From NCBI GenBank assembly GCA_019925095.2, contig CM034406.1, forward strand, positions 13,860,388 to 13,924,387: a stretch of 64,000 nt of DNA, in the 5' to 3' direction. Under the pieces are notes generated by a model, which saw nothing but the letters and a program-made list of their open reading frames with translations, did not search any database and was not told the origin of the DNA. Within the stretch, counting starts at the first letter, position 1, and every line of letters begins with the position of its first letter. The translations under genes and the position numbers were made by a program. Positions 1-11,152 of the stretch are shown piece by piece. The DNA comes from Dendrolimus kikuchii. Its lineage: Eukaryota > Arthropoda > Insecta > Lepidoptera > Lasiocampidae.

Positions 1-37
1 TCAAGTCAAGCATGGACGAAGTCGCGGGTATATCCCA
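1..37 (+). repeat. Helitron-like 3' end fragment
   Basis: The window opens on a short piece reading tggacgaagtcgcgggta and ending CCAG followed by T. It closely matches the 3' end of the intact copy at 24245-24776, which ends CTAG|T. The rest of the element lies before the window, and the terminal CTAG appears mutated to CCAG. Confidence 0.55.
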
Positions 38-819
38 GTTATACATAAAATAGAGTGATGTTAATAGTTTAAAGGAATAGTGTGATAATTTGAATAAATA
101 TAGTTACGACAAGTACCCTCCTACGGTAAAATAATTTTTGTTAGGTACGGTTTACTTTTAAAACTGCTTTATGTGCAACGTTCGCAAAAACTTAAGAAGA
201 TAAGTTTCATAGCACATAAATATTAGTTTCGAAAAACATCTGTGTCACTGAATCATCGGATGGTCACGTATAATAGAACATTAGGTTTCTCAATCGAGCA
301 ATTACGATAGACGTTGAACACAAGCGTCGTAATTTGACTGAACGTGTCGTATCAAATCATTGGAACACACGGAAGTTATGCGTTGCACGAGAAACGAGCA
401 TTCTTAAGAATTAATCAAAAAATGATGCGTACAAAGCGGGTTGATTAATCTCGTGCCGGTTAAATGTTTAAGCGGACATTGATGGAATACCAAAAAATAT
501 TGAACAGGTGCCAGTTGTTACACGCATGTTGAAGGGTTCCGTAATAGAACGTAATGTGTCTAAAATGACTTTCGTTACACCATAACATATTTTTCAGATT
601 ATTTTACCGTATAGCACACATACACATACACTTAGGATTTTTTTATGTAAATCTTGTAATATACGTATTTATAAGTATACCTACATACGTAACATCAAGC
701 GACAGTTTCGTCACAAATTTAAGGGTGTTTTTCTATGTCAGAAAGTGCAAGAAGCAAAAGATTTGGGGCTGCCCTATTACATATACGTATGTAGTATACA
801 TAATAGGGCCGCCATATCA
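38..819. other. AT-rich intergenic or intronic DNA
   Basis: No open frame with coding character, splice-flanked exon or recognisable repeat end was seen. If the myosin gene at 14.6 kb continues leftwards, this is one of its introns. Confidence 0.5.
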
Positions 820-1605
820 TCCCTATTAATATTATAAATGCGAAAGTAACTCTGTCTGTCTGTCTGACTGTCTGTCTGTCTGTCTGTCTGTTCCGTTTTC
901 ACGTAAAAACTACTGGACCGATTTGGCTGAAACTCAGTATATATATATTTTCGATGCCGAGAATGAACATAGGATACTTTTTATCCCGGAAAATGGGATA
1001 GTTTCCGGGATAAAAGTATATTTGTCGCTCTGTTTGTTATCCTTTTACGGAAAGACTTTTGGACCGATTTGGCTGATACTCGGTACATATGTAATTTGAA
1101 TAGATTTATGTAAAGATTATCCCAAAAGTGGGACAGGCTTTGGTTGGTTTTGTGATTTGCCTTTTGCTCTTTTGCTCTTTTTGTCCTTTTTGCTGATGTT
1201 GTCCCTTTTGTCATTTTTGTAGTTTTCATTGACGGGGGATAGATAAATAAAACTAGGACTGTTTGTAATAGAGGATGAAAGTTTGGATGAGACCAATCAT
1301 TTCTCAAGTTCATAGATATAAAAATGCATCGTCTATAAAAATGCGATAGTAACTCGATATGTCTTTCTGTTAAGTTTTCGGAAAACACTGGGAATACTGG
1401 ATCGTTTTTATTGTAATTTTGTTTAAATGTAGTTTTAATGCCGAAAATGGACATATATACTCATGCCAGGAGATCGGCATGAGAATATATCAAGCATCGA
1501 GTTTGCGATATAAAATGAAGTGAATTTTTCGGGTGCAAATGGCACTAACATAAAAATGGTGTACATTGTAACCTGTATCAACGGGTACATTTTGTACTGG
1601 GCAAT
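820..1605 (+). mobile_element. Helitron-like element, copy with short core
   Basis: The copy begins A|TCCCTATTAATATTATAA, as expected for a Helitron 5' end inserted between A and T. A TCTG run follows, then two blocks with 'ggaccgatttggctga' and 'cccggaaaatgggatag'. The same order of blocks occurs in reverse complement at 50914-53175. The interior here (about 1135-1245) is a short T/G-rich stretch, where the other copy has 1.5 kb of minisatellite. The right end is degraded near 1605: homology stops after the 'aacataaaaatg' block and no hairpin plus CTAG is found. No protein is encoded, so it is non-autonomous. Confidence 0.7.
851..890 (+). repeat. (TCTG)n microsatellite
   Basis: A tetranucleotide run with one interruption, at a fixed place just inside the 5' end of the Helitron-like element. 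The sister copy has the complementary CAGA run at 53109-53143. Confidence 0.9.
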
Positions 1606-1845
1606 TGTAATTCTTAGTATTCTTCTTTCATATTTGAGCAGCCAATGTTTGTAGAATTATTCATAGCCCGACGTTACATCCAGGATCTTCAGATTTGGAA
1701 ATTTTTCTCTATAATTTTTTGGGATGGGTATAAAATATTGTCTTTGGGAAATAAAAAGTCGAGTCAAGCACTAAAATATATTTAATAATAATGACGGTCT
1801 GGATGTCACGCTACTTTTGGCATAATGTTCTGTGCTGTATTGTCG

Positions 1846-1975
1846 TCAGCCAATCACAGTCCACTGCTGGACGTAGGCCTCCCCAAGTTGGTACATTTTG
1901 ACATAATCGACGTAATTGTATATTTTGGTGTGCAATAAAGTGTTATCTCTCTTTCTTTCTCTCTCTCTCTCAATT
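1846..1975 (+). repeat. retroposon tail fragment with CT-rich end
   Basis: Contains 'ccactgctggacgtaggcctcc', a phrase common near the 3' ends of lepidopteran retroposons, then 'caataaagtgttatct' running into (TTTC/TC)n. The AATAAAGTGTTATCT ending also closes the tails at 36015 and 53480. It is 5' truncated, and the family assignment is from memory only. Confidence 0.5.
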
Positions 1976-3202
1976 GAGCAATTTCCAAGACGCAATCTGG
2001 AGCCTGCTTACAGCTGCAGTTTTGTCTTGTTTGTCGGTGTTATTTATACATTTAAGTTATTACTATATTTTCTGTGTTAAGTTATTGTATAATTTATATC
2101 ATTAGGCTAACTATCTGCCTATTTGCTTACACGCAAACATAACAAAAATCCTTCAATATGAACAAGTAATATATCTTTAGACCGTGCTGATGTGTGTATT
2201 TTATTACAGGCAGATATTATTATCTAACCGCATAATATATGTATGGAAATAAATAAGCCTATTTATTGTGTAAACGGTTTTGTGTTTCTTATGTGATAAT
2301 ATAATTATGATATGAGTTACAACCTTGCATAAGGGTTATGTCCGATATTGACTATTATCTATTGCTTACTATAAAGGCACTGGTTTGTTTTAGGCATATA
2401 AATACACCTTTATTCCAAGATTTATCCAGAATATAGAGAAAATGAATGTGATAAATGCAATATATTTGTTCACTATTGTCTATTGTCTGAGCCTTAGTTG
2501 TAAAACATATAGTAAATTTTATAGATAAATTACCCTTTAATTATTTTTACTTCTCAGAGCGGCATTGCTGCCTTTTGTTCTACTTTTGGCACGAAACCAC
2601 GGGTCTTGTATTAATGTAGTCACAATTTCTGTTGTAAGCTTCTTATCGACACAACAAATATATAAATAATTCGATAGCTGAACGTATAGGCAATAAAATA
2701 AGGTTAATAATTGTCTATTTTTCAGTAGACATAGAGACGAAAATATTCCACAGAAAAAAAAATACTATTTTTTTAAGGTAGCCTTTAAAAAAAAAAATAT
2801 ATATAATTAGGGGGTGATTTGTCGACAAAGTTTACTGAATATTTTACCATTAAAGGTGGACGCACATGGCCATTTTGCTAATATAGCAACAGAACCCTAA
2901 TAATATTTATAGACGTGTCTGTAAATTATTAACTGTAGAAAGCCCCAATTTTTATAATAATATTTTACTATCTACGATCATTTGCCAAAGAGCACGTGAG
3001 TCCCGTCAATCTCTATTCAACGAGTCGTCTCGCTCTATTTGTGCCGCTGCTGCGCTGATTTGCATTATAACTATAACCGATCTGTTATTTACTGGCAAGG
3101 AAGGCATCGACCGAATAAAGAGCACAATTGTCAATAGATGAAAGAGATTCTACTCAAAATGTTACCAAGTTTACTACACGTGTTAACATTGGCTGTACCT
3201 TG
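1976..3202. other. AT-rich non-coding DNA
   Basis: No exon, terminal repeat or target duplication was recognised. The stretch has short A runs (about 2755-2800) but no structure I can name. Confidence 0.45.
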
Positions 3203-3217
3203 AAATGCATTTAATAC

Positions 3218-3477
3218 AGTGATAATAACAGCCTATAGCGTCCCATTGCTGGGCTCGAGCCTTACGCCCCCTTTTCCAAGTCAGATTGGCGAGTTATCTA
3301 TTATCTCGATGCGCAGGTTTCATCACGCTATTTTCAAAGGAAAACACCAAGCTGGTAAAAGACCATCAATGCACATTAGCTCAGAAAAATGTCTTAGTGG
3401 TTCATGCTGCCGGTCAGGATTCGAACCTACACCTCTTTTGAAACGCGAGTTTCTGACTCGACAGCATTAGGCTTTTA
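3218..3477 (-). mobile_element. tRNA-derived SINE, family T1, with target duplication
   Basis: On the minus strand the head contains GGTTCGAATCC, a full match to a Pol III B box. It is followed by a body ending in 'gggctcgagcccagcaatg' and a tail of degenerate TTATTAT. A perfect 15 bp duplication, AAATGCATTTAATAC, stands at 3203-3217 and 3478-3492, which is direct proof of retroposition. The body is related to the copy at 18113-18382. Confidence 0.88.
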
Positions 3478-3692
3478 AAATGCATTTAATACTACGCAGT
3501 ACGTTCTTTCTGCGTACGTCAGAGTTATGAAATGCCAGTTTTATTTCTCGAAAAGTACAATCCGGAGTCTAAGTCTCGTGTGAATTAGTATTATCTAGGT
3601 AACTGTGCTCCATCTTCGACCGCATTATCGTTTGACATTGGGCGTGATCGTGGTCAAACGCGAACCATCATATCACAACAACCATTATATAC

Positions 3693-3995
3693 CTATACTA
3701 ATATTAGAAAGAGCAAAGATTTGTATTTTTGTTTGTTTGTATTTTTGTATGTTTGTAACGAATTAATTCAAAAACTACTGGATTGATTTCAAAAATTCTT
3801 TCACCATTAGAATGCTACATTATCTGATATTAATATAGGCTATATTTATTACTAGAAAAAGGAAGGATTCCTACTAAAACTTCAATAATCTAACCCATGG
3901 ATGTTTAGATTCAAAACTAAACGGTAGGTGGCGTTGGAATCGGGTTCTAGACTTTCATTTGTTCAGGACAGGGCAACGTCTGCCGAAACCACTAG
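3693..3995 (+). mobile_element. Helitron-like element, 'GAGGAAAG' subfamily
   Basis: Begins near CTATACTAATATTAG, has 'caaaaactactggattga' and 'aattctttcaccattagaa' in the body, then 'gggcaacgtctgccg', and ends CTAG (3992-3995) followed by T. Related copies are at 28406-28746 and 45820-46019, and a 5' fragment at 15402. It has no coding capacity. The first bases are mutated away from the TC seen in the 28.4 kb copy. Confidence 0.7.
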
Positions 3996-5291
3996 TATAA
4001 TAATAAAATAACAATCAAAACGAAAAACTACATATCATAAAAAAAGAAAATAAATCCTCGGACTAAAATAAAAATTATAAAACTTTTTAATAGGTACATA
4101 TTCTTTAACATACCTAACGTACACCTAAATCTATATAATTTAATATAACTATATAAAAACTTTAGATCACATTTACGAAATGCACTCAAATCTTTTTCGT
4201 TTACCTTTATTATTCTTACAGCCATGAATATGGAAGTTCAGCACTCTTACATTCAAACGCAATTTATACATATTTTGTGTATATTACGTATATAATTATA
4301 CACAAAATATCCAAACGCTAACATGTTCTCGAAGTGCCACAGTCCTTATTCTTTTACGCTATCATTTAAATAAGAAATCGAACGTAAACACATCGGTACC
4401 GTATCGAGTTTCATCCTTATTCCTTTTAAAGTATTAGCACTTCTTAGAAGGTGTGTGACACTGGGTATGTGGGAACTCAACTGTGCGGTCGGGTAACGTT
4501 CATTGCTGATTTACGAGGCGCGTCATACGACACTAATCCAATTAGATGCGACCTTTTCGCGTGTATTTATCATGAAGTTTATTGGCTGCGACAATGAGCA
4601 GCTATTATGCTGAACATCACGGAAGGTGAGCATTCTCATTACTTGGTGAATCTCCTGAGTATATATCTTTGTCCGTGACTACATTTTATTTAAAACTCGT
4701 ACTAATTCATTTACATTGGCTACAATGACATTATTACTAATTATTAATGCTCACTATTATTATCAACAAGTCACTTGAACCGGAGAGACCCCCTTAAGGA
4801 GATGTAGGACTTCAAAAAATCTAGTTGCAGACAATGACGCGCTCGGGAGATCTCTTTTACTAACATAAAAAGAAGACCTAGGATTAACAATTGACCGGTA
4901 ATAAAGACAACTCGGAAAAAATCACGAAGAAGAAGAAGAAAAAAATCGTCATTTTTTAAGTAACTCGAGGGGCGCGTATCATTTTTTCTCGCATTTTTTG
5001 TTGTTTTATTATTTAAAACATTTTTATCATGATGCTTCTGTAACGATAAGTTTCATTTTAGTTTTAATTAGTTTTTTGCTTAATTTTAGAATAATGTAAC
5101 TGTTCTATATAAATTAATTTTCTTACTTCCTTTTTTGAGGGGGTTTAATATACACATGGATGCGTCAACCTCATCGTGCCCTAAACTATCATTTTCTCTA
5201 CTTACAAGATCAAAAAGATAGTCACTGATGAAGAACTTCAATAAAATCACCCATTCGTCGGGATATTTAACAAGTTTAGGTCATCATAGCT
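3996..5291. other. AT-rich DNA with one hairpin
   Basis: Nothing coding was seen. It holds the hairpin at 4270-4310 and a short GAA run near 4925-4942. A C-poor A/T stretch occupies 4970-5120. Confidence 0.45.
4270..4310. repeat. 14 bp inverted repeat, stem-loop
   Basis: Arms 4270-4283 (ATATTTTGTGTATA) and 4297-4310 are perfect reverse complements around a 13 nt loop. It is AT-rich, so such a pairing may be accidental or a relic of a mobile element. Confidence 0.6.
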
Positions 5292-5546
5292 CATTAGAGC
5301 CACCCAGCAACCGCCCAGCACTGGATCGCCGTGGTCGCAAACTGTCCCACGTGTGGACGGTGAACGAATACCCGCTGCTCAGAGAGATTCATGGATAAAC
5401 CCAATACCAATTACTGACAAAACAGACTACTCAGCAATTCGTGAATAACGCGACGCTAACTTGTTGACAACGCGAGGTTCACTGGTTGTCAACGCGACAT
5501 CCATCAGTGGACAGCCGTGCTTGTCGCGTTCCGGGTGGCTCTAATG
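5292..5546. mobile_element. short inverted-repeat element (MITE)
   Basis: A 255 bp segment bounded by perfect 14 bp inverted repeats, CATTAGAGCCACCC at 5292 and its complement ending at 5546. The interior is GC-richer than the flanks and repeats 'aacgcga' motifs. No clear target duplication was found, so the superfamily stays open. No coding capacity. Confidence 0.7.
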
Positions 5547-8024
5547 TAACATAACCCTAAGGACCGATTTTTCAATCATCAGATAAAATGTCTAATAATT
5601 ACCGAACCATACTATTATATCAATTTTAAAACATTGTCTCCTGAATACTCTCGACAGTTCAATGTTAGGATATTAATATTCATAATACATTGCGGTCTGA
5701 TTCTTAACAGTTGACTAATTGCGACAGTCAAGGCTAGCGATGTATCGTTTACAGGGGTATTGTGTAAGAGATTTGACATTGAAAACATATTAGGGATGCA
5801 CACCTGAAGTATTTTTAATTTATTTTCTGGCTTGGTGGTAAATAAAGTCCTTAAGAAAATTAAAATAATTTCATACTAGATATGTTCGCCAGTTTATTCA
5901 CGCGGGAATTGCATTTTATATTCAATATTCTAAACCCTGTAACATTCCCAAATTTAAGACGTAATTTCTGTTTTAATAACTAAAATTTACATTGAAATCC
6001 GACGATTCTTTTCGTAATCTATTCGGGATAAACTGGTTTCACATCCTCTTCCGCAAGGAGCTCTAAGTGATGTCTCGGCTTAGTTTTACAGAGACTATGC
6101 CTAAACTTGAATATTTATATATAATTGATACTGGATTGATAGGTTTAGAAATCTTGCAGAACTGTTTAAAAGGGAGATAAAGGAGGTACATTTTTTTTTT
6201 GTATTCTCTCTCCGGGCTTATGAGATTGCCAGGATTTATTATCTTTTGGGGTTGTATTTTACTTCTTTATTTTTATTTTTATTTCTTTCGATCTGTATCT
6301 TTTGATCTTTATCTTTTTTGCTCTTTTATTTTATTATCTTTTCCTTTATTGTCAAAATAAGGAGGTACATTATAAATACGAGACTCCACTTCTCAAAACC
6401 AAATACAAATTTCTAGGGTAAACATGCTAATATATTACATATTTAATCAAAGGCAATCATGCGCACGCGTCATGCACGCGAAATGTCATCGATTAGTGGT
6501 CTCGCATTAGTCCGAGCCCAGCGAGTCTAATGGAATCCAGCCCCAGCATTTTATGTCCCAGGAAATTGCTGGTCGTCATGTTGATTGAAGAACTTGCGCT
6601 CAGTGTTGTTAACCAGGCTGAGGTTTATAACTCTCGTACTAACGGTATTAAATGCTTGTGTTAAATGAATATTTTTGATTACACTGCATAAAATTGAAAC
6701 TGTTTTGTATTAACGAAATATTATACATATACAAGAAAATTTGCGTAAATATTATTGGAAGTTGTTATAACGGGAATACTATTTAGACTGTATATTACCT
6801 AGGTAAAATTTGTAAATAAATCATTTGCTTATTAGCCAGTGTTTCGTCCTAAAATTATTTGAACCTACCATATTTCTTTTTTCAGAAAAAATCTGTCATA
6901 AATTAAATTTCTCTCTACTTTAATATTTAAACAGAACTAAATAACGTGCACATAATAATAATATGTTAAGTACGTACTTCAAATTACGATAATATTTCCT
7001 ATATGAGCTGCATTATATGTCGATACAGGGTATTATCCTAATAAACATCAACTTACATATTCATTTAACAATTTTGACAAAGATGCTTTACTGTTTTAAT
7101 TCTTATCAAGTTTTAGAAATAATTGGTTTAAAACCTATTTTACTATTTAAGTGAAAAGACATTATTTCCAAGGCATTCCGGGCATTAGCTAGCATCTAAC
7201 TATATTTACAACCATTTTCTTTTCTAGTTTTATAAGTGTTTCGCTTTTCTACTTTACACGTGTTGAATTCGCAAAGAGTTAACTTTCACGGATAAACGAT
7301 CGTTACGTCAACTATTAACTGTTGAGTGGCAACACGCTCTGAGGCAAACGTGAAACGAATCTATATAATGTGATTTTCAACTTCATACCATATTCTGTAA
7401 TGACGTCGCATTATTAACAGACGTAGAAAATTGAGGCACGAGAAATCTTAATCGATATCAATGTATTAGAGTTGTTTGTTTAACTAATCAGTTTTAATTT
7501 ACTTTCCTTGTATTCGAAATGAAAAGCAGAGTGTTAACCTCGGGTGAAAAGTCTATTTAGGCACTCGATCTTTTAGCGCCTGATCCGTCTGCCGGAGCAC
7601 ACCTTCTCCGCCCCCCGCTCACCGCCGACGCCCATAGCTCGCGCTGTTCGCAGCTAGACGTCAGACAGAAAATGCCACATAAGAAGCGGCCTTGAAGGTC
7701 GAAAAATGATTCGATTCCACTTAGTGACTTCACTTACTTACTTACCACTATTCTTCGACTACTCTCTATACGATTACTACCATTATTCTCTGTACTTATC
7801 TATGTTTAAATTAATTGTAAATATTGAAATACTAAGTCATACAGTCCACATCTAATTTATTTGGAAGAAGGATCTGCCACCAATAGTCCCTTTTGAGTAA
7901 AAGAACAAGAACTTGGTTCGATCAATGTTGAAAGCAATCTGGAATCCGGAATAGGAGATTCCGCCGACCGCTGAAAATCCATGCAGTGAAACATAAATTA
8001 GTAATTACTTCGCAATTTGTATAA
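5547..8024. other. AT-rich non-coding DNA
   Basis: A T-rich, pyrimidine-biased tract lies at about 6188-6352. No exon with splice sites was recognised apart from the doubtful GC-rich patch at 7575-7690. Confidence 0.45.
7575..7690. other. isolated GC-rich patch
   Basis: A sharply bounded stretch rich in C and CpG ('ctccgccccccgctcaccgc') inside AT-rich DNA. No frame is long enough to call coding. On the minus strand a possible acceptor (tctgtctgacgtctag) precedes frames that stop within about 30 codons. It could be a promoter, an untranslated exon or a small terminal exon. Confidence 0.35.
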
Positions 8025-8166
8025 GTGCAAACCTTCGATCAACAATAGTTACTAGATATCCAGTCGGTTCAAAAAATACGTCTCGTTAAATAACAGCTCA
8101 CTTGAGATGTGAGCTCTTATTTTGTTTAGTTTACTTGAAACACAGCCAATGTTAATACGTCTTACA

Positions 8167-9355
8167 ATGCCGCAGTGTGCATTCAAATGTTGCAAAAATA
8201 ATGCCCGAAAAGGCAAATTAACGGCTGGAGTATCTTACTTTCGGTAAGTACATGAAGTATAAGTTATATTTTAAGCTTTAAACTAATAAATAATATTAAA
8301 TTTTGAATAAAATTACCGATTTTAAACCACCGCTACAAATGTTTGGCCAAGGCTCGCCAGCATATGGACAAACTTTTGTTTAACAGAACAAGTAAATGCA
8401 TGGAGTAGATTTGTGTTGTAATAGTTTTTAAAAATTTGTTAGCAGAACTTCAAAATTGGTTGGTTAAAATTGGTTAATGCTGCTTTTGTGTCTGTTTGTT
8501 GGACTCTCATTAGATACTTAGCATTCCTTTTATATTTTAGCTTTCCTAGCAATCCATTTACGTGTGCAGAATGGATCTCGATTGTCGCCAGAGAGAGAAG
8601 AGATGAATTTTATAAGCCAGCTAAGAATTCGGTCATATGTTCGGATCACTTTGAGAAATCGGATATATCCGGAAATACTAACCGACGTCGATTGGTTAAA
8701 ACAGCAGTTCCTAAATTACAGGTAATTAATAATTCACAATCAAATTGTAATTTAATATCTGTTTTTATTTTGTGCTTAAATGTATTTGTGATACGATAAA
8801 TCATCGTGTTGTTGGAATTCATGTTAATCTATTATTAAAGAGTCTTTTCAAAAACACAGATTCAACCCCCGTTGAAGGACGCACAATTGGCAGCACCCAA
8901 TACTAAACTCTCAGTATCTGATATTGATGTGCAAGTGAGTCATTTTTTAGCAGTAGGTGTCGTCAATTTATTATATGAGATGCTAAATTATTATTTCATT
9001 GAAAATATATATTTTTAAAAATACATTTAAATTTTTCAAAATTATTTCAGTAAAAACAAATTGGACTTAATATTTCTTATACTCTAACAATTTCGCTAAG
9101 TGATAATTTTTAATTGAGATTTGTAGTTAATTTCAGTAACGTATATTCGCGCCATTGCAGGTAATTAATTGAGGACATACATTATTATTATTTTTTCAGC
9201 CTCTATCATCGAGTTCTGATGTTCTGTTAGACATGACACAAAAGGCCACCTATATCCAAGACCAAGCAGAGCATATTTCTGTTATGACCTCTCCTGTTGT
9301 ACTGTGTACTGTAAAACGGATTTGTGGGCTAAAGAAAAATGGTTCCATAAATTAA
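8167..9355 (+). CDS. THAP-domain protein of the P-like element (4 exons, about 162 aa)
   Basis: Exons read 8167-8243, 8541-8721, 8860-8934 and 9200-9355. All junctions have GT/AG (gtaagt, gtaatt, gtgagt donors) and the frame holds throughout, ending TAA at 9353-9355. The first 86 residues form a THAP zinc finger: MPQCAFKCC, FPSNPFTCAEW, then C-x2-H in VICSDHF, and AVPKLQ in place of the usual AVPTLF-type end. THAP domains bind DNA sequence-specifically; in P transposase they bind the element ends. The remaining 76 residues carry no domain I recognise, and the transposase core is missing. By analogy with the Drosophila KP product, such a truncated DNA binder could repress transposition; that is inference. 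Start: the first ATG after the left TIR, matching the usual THAP N-terminus. Confidence 0.8.
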
Positions 9356-9657
9356 TAGATGTAAGAGACATGGGTGGTTTATGTTATGCTTCAAACGATG
9401 TGTTTGACATATGCATGAAAACCGAACGTGTTATACGCAACTGTCTTCGCATGAGTGGTGGCAAATCAATGCAAAGAAAGTATGATAAAAACTTTATATA
9501 TGTAAATGTTTTAAATGCATATATTGAAAAGGATTTGTTTGTTTTGTTTTTAATATTTTCAAAAATATTTGCCACCATACAAAACAAACCTAAAACAAAT
9601 ATATTCTGCAACTCTACGTCTTTCAATAATTACTGTGTTCGGAGCATTGAAATGTAA
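9304..9657 (+). pseudogene. transposase C-terminal remnant, out of frame
   Basis: A second frame, shifted relative to exon 4, reads DLWAKEKWFHK and DMGGLCYASNDVFDICMK, then continues to a stop at 9655-9657. A [DE]-x-GGL-x-x-[PA]-S pattern followed by a Glu/Arg helix is what I recall from C-terminal regions of THAP-containing transposases. In this copy the THAP frame stops at 9355, so the segment would be reached only by frameshift or another splice form. I read it as the tail left after internal deletion and an indel. Possible poly(A) signals (aataaa) follow at about 9753 and 9840. Confidence 0.5.
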
Positions 9658-10036
9658 TACCAAGAACTACATCTAGTTCCACAGTACAATAAGCACGAAA
9701 TTGTAAACAAAATGTTTTTAACCTTATAACTTGACCTTAAGTATCATTTTAGAATAAATATTTTTGTACTGATGACTTTTTATTTTCAAGCGACATTTTA
9801 AATTTATTCCATAATATCTTTTCTCTGACGAAAGGACCTAAATAAATATATTTTGCAATGGTAAGTAAGCTTAATGCTTAAGCATTAAGGTTTATAATAA
9901 ACTGAAGTTGTTAACATTATTAAACATTTTTCTAAGAAATGAAGATGTTTTCGTGTCTGCAAAGGTGGCCACTTGAGCGTCTTATTTTTGTTCCTGATCC
10001 TTAATCTAGTAACTATTGTTGATCGAAGGTGCAAAC

Positions 10037-10824
10037 ATTATGGCATTTATGGATTCTATATTTTACTGATATATGAGTTCCCACGATTGTGATTCAAGTA
10101 ATTAAATTTTCGAATAATCTTCAAACCGGCCAGTTTAGCACCTCCCTCCATTCCAGCCTCAGCCGAAATGTAGGTCTTTCACTTACGCCAAACAACGGAG
10201 TTCTTGCGACAACTCGAGTAACATTTTACTAAACAATTGACATTTCCCACACAAAATACACAGTTATTGCTTAAAAATAAGCAATATATCCTACAACTAT
10301 TGCCCATTTTCAAACCAAAATACTAATTATAAAAATAAAACTAAATGAATAGCAAAATAGCGCAGTTAAAGTTGTTGCTGAAACTCCCATGATTACATGT
10401 AATTTAACATTTTGTCACTGTTAACTGATTATTTAAATTCGACATTTTTTAATCAAACTAAGTGCCACTGGGGAACATTTTTGAAATTCATAGAATTAAA
10501 ATCAAGTCTACTTCTTATTCTATAAACGGCTGTTTTAAAGAGAACATGTGGATATAAACTCCCCAGCAATACTTCTAGCTAAAAATTAGTTTACATCATA
10601 CTTATATGTCTCAGTTTTTTTATAATTATATAAATATGTTACAGGGAATGTGTACGAACTATGTATATATAGGTGGCAGTACAAATCGACACGAGAGCCA
10701 CAGTGCGGTTTAAAAAATAAACTTTTTAGATCTGTCGCCGTGCTGCCCTCAATGTTTACATTATATTTAAATCGTTTTTATCATGATTAAAATTATATAA
10801 TATTTGTTCGAGTCGATTTATAAT
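10037..10824. other. AT-rich DNA with a dispersed repeat
   Basis: No coding exon. The left part, about 10188-10420, is related to 56104-56390: shared words include 'caacggagtt', 'gacattt' and 'caactattg', and a third match sits at 41515-41610. Its class is unknown. Confidence 0.4.
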
Positions 10825-11152
10825 GATCGTCAGCGTGGCCAGAATACATCAAAAGGCCAAAAACTCTTCGAGTCGGGGCATATCTTAGAAGTAGATCTCT
10901 GGAGCTTCCACGCTGAATTACCCAACGGTTCTCTAGAACGTTTATTCCGCGTACAACAATGATCTGGAGAGAGCTTCCCGCCGAGGTTTTCCCTCTGGGC
11001 TACGACATGGGATCGTTTAAGGGCGTTAAAAAATTTCTTAGAGGCTGGCAACGTGTTGGGAACGCCGCTGGTGTTGCAGACGTCCATAGGCGACGATAAC
11101 CACCTTCCTGGGCCGTCCGCCTGTTTGTCTGCTTCAGGCAATAAAATAAATA
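10825..11152 (+). pseudogene. LINE ORF2 C-terminus and 3' tail
   Basis: In frame, this part reads RTFIPRTTMIWRELPAEVFP, then GYDMGSFKGVKKFLRG, and stops just after VADVHRRR. That is the end of the endonuclease/reverse-transcriptase protein of a lepidopteran non-LTR retrotransposon (the pattern P-R-T-x-x-x-W-x-E-L-P-x-x-V-F). An upstream in-frame TGA and the 5' truncation mark it as dead. The tail 'taaccaccttcctgggccgtccgcctg...caataaaataaataaaa' matches the 3' end of the SINE-like copies in this window. Confidence 0.8.

Larger units (their letters stand above)
8033..10028 (+). mobile_element. P-element-like DNA transposon with THAP gene, internally deleted
   Basis: The 25 bp terminal inverted repeats at 8033-8057 and 10004-10028 are identical when one is reverse complemented (CTTCGATCAACAATAG...). 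A perfect 8 bp duplication, GTGCAAAC, lies directly outside, at 8025-8032 and 10029-10036. Inside is a four-exon THAP-domain gene with the same orientation as the element. An 8 bp duplication plus a THAP-domain protein is the signature of the P superfamily; hAT also makes 8 bp duplications but does not normally carry THAP. P transposases are usually 700-900 residues, so at 1996 bp this copy lacks the catalytic core. The TIRs and duplication are undamaged, which suggests fairly recent insertion. Confidence 0.88.
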
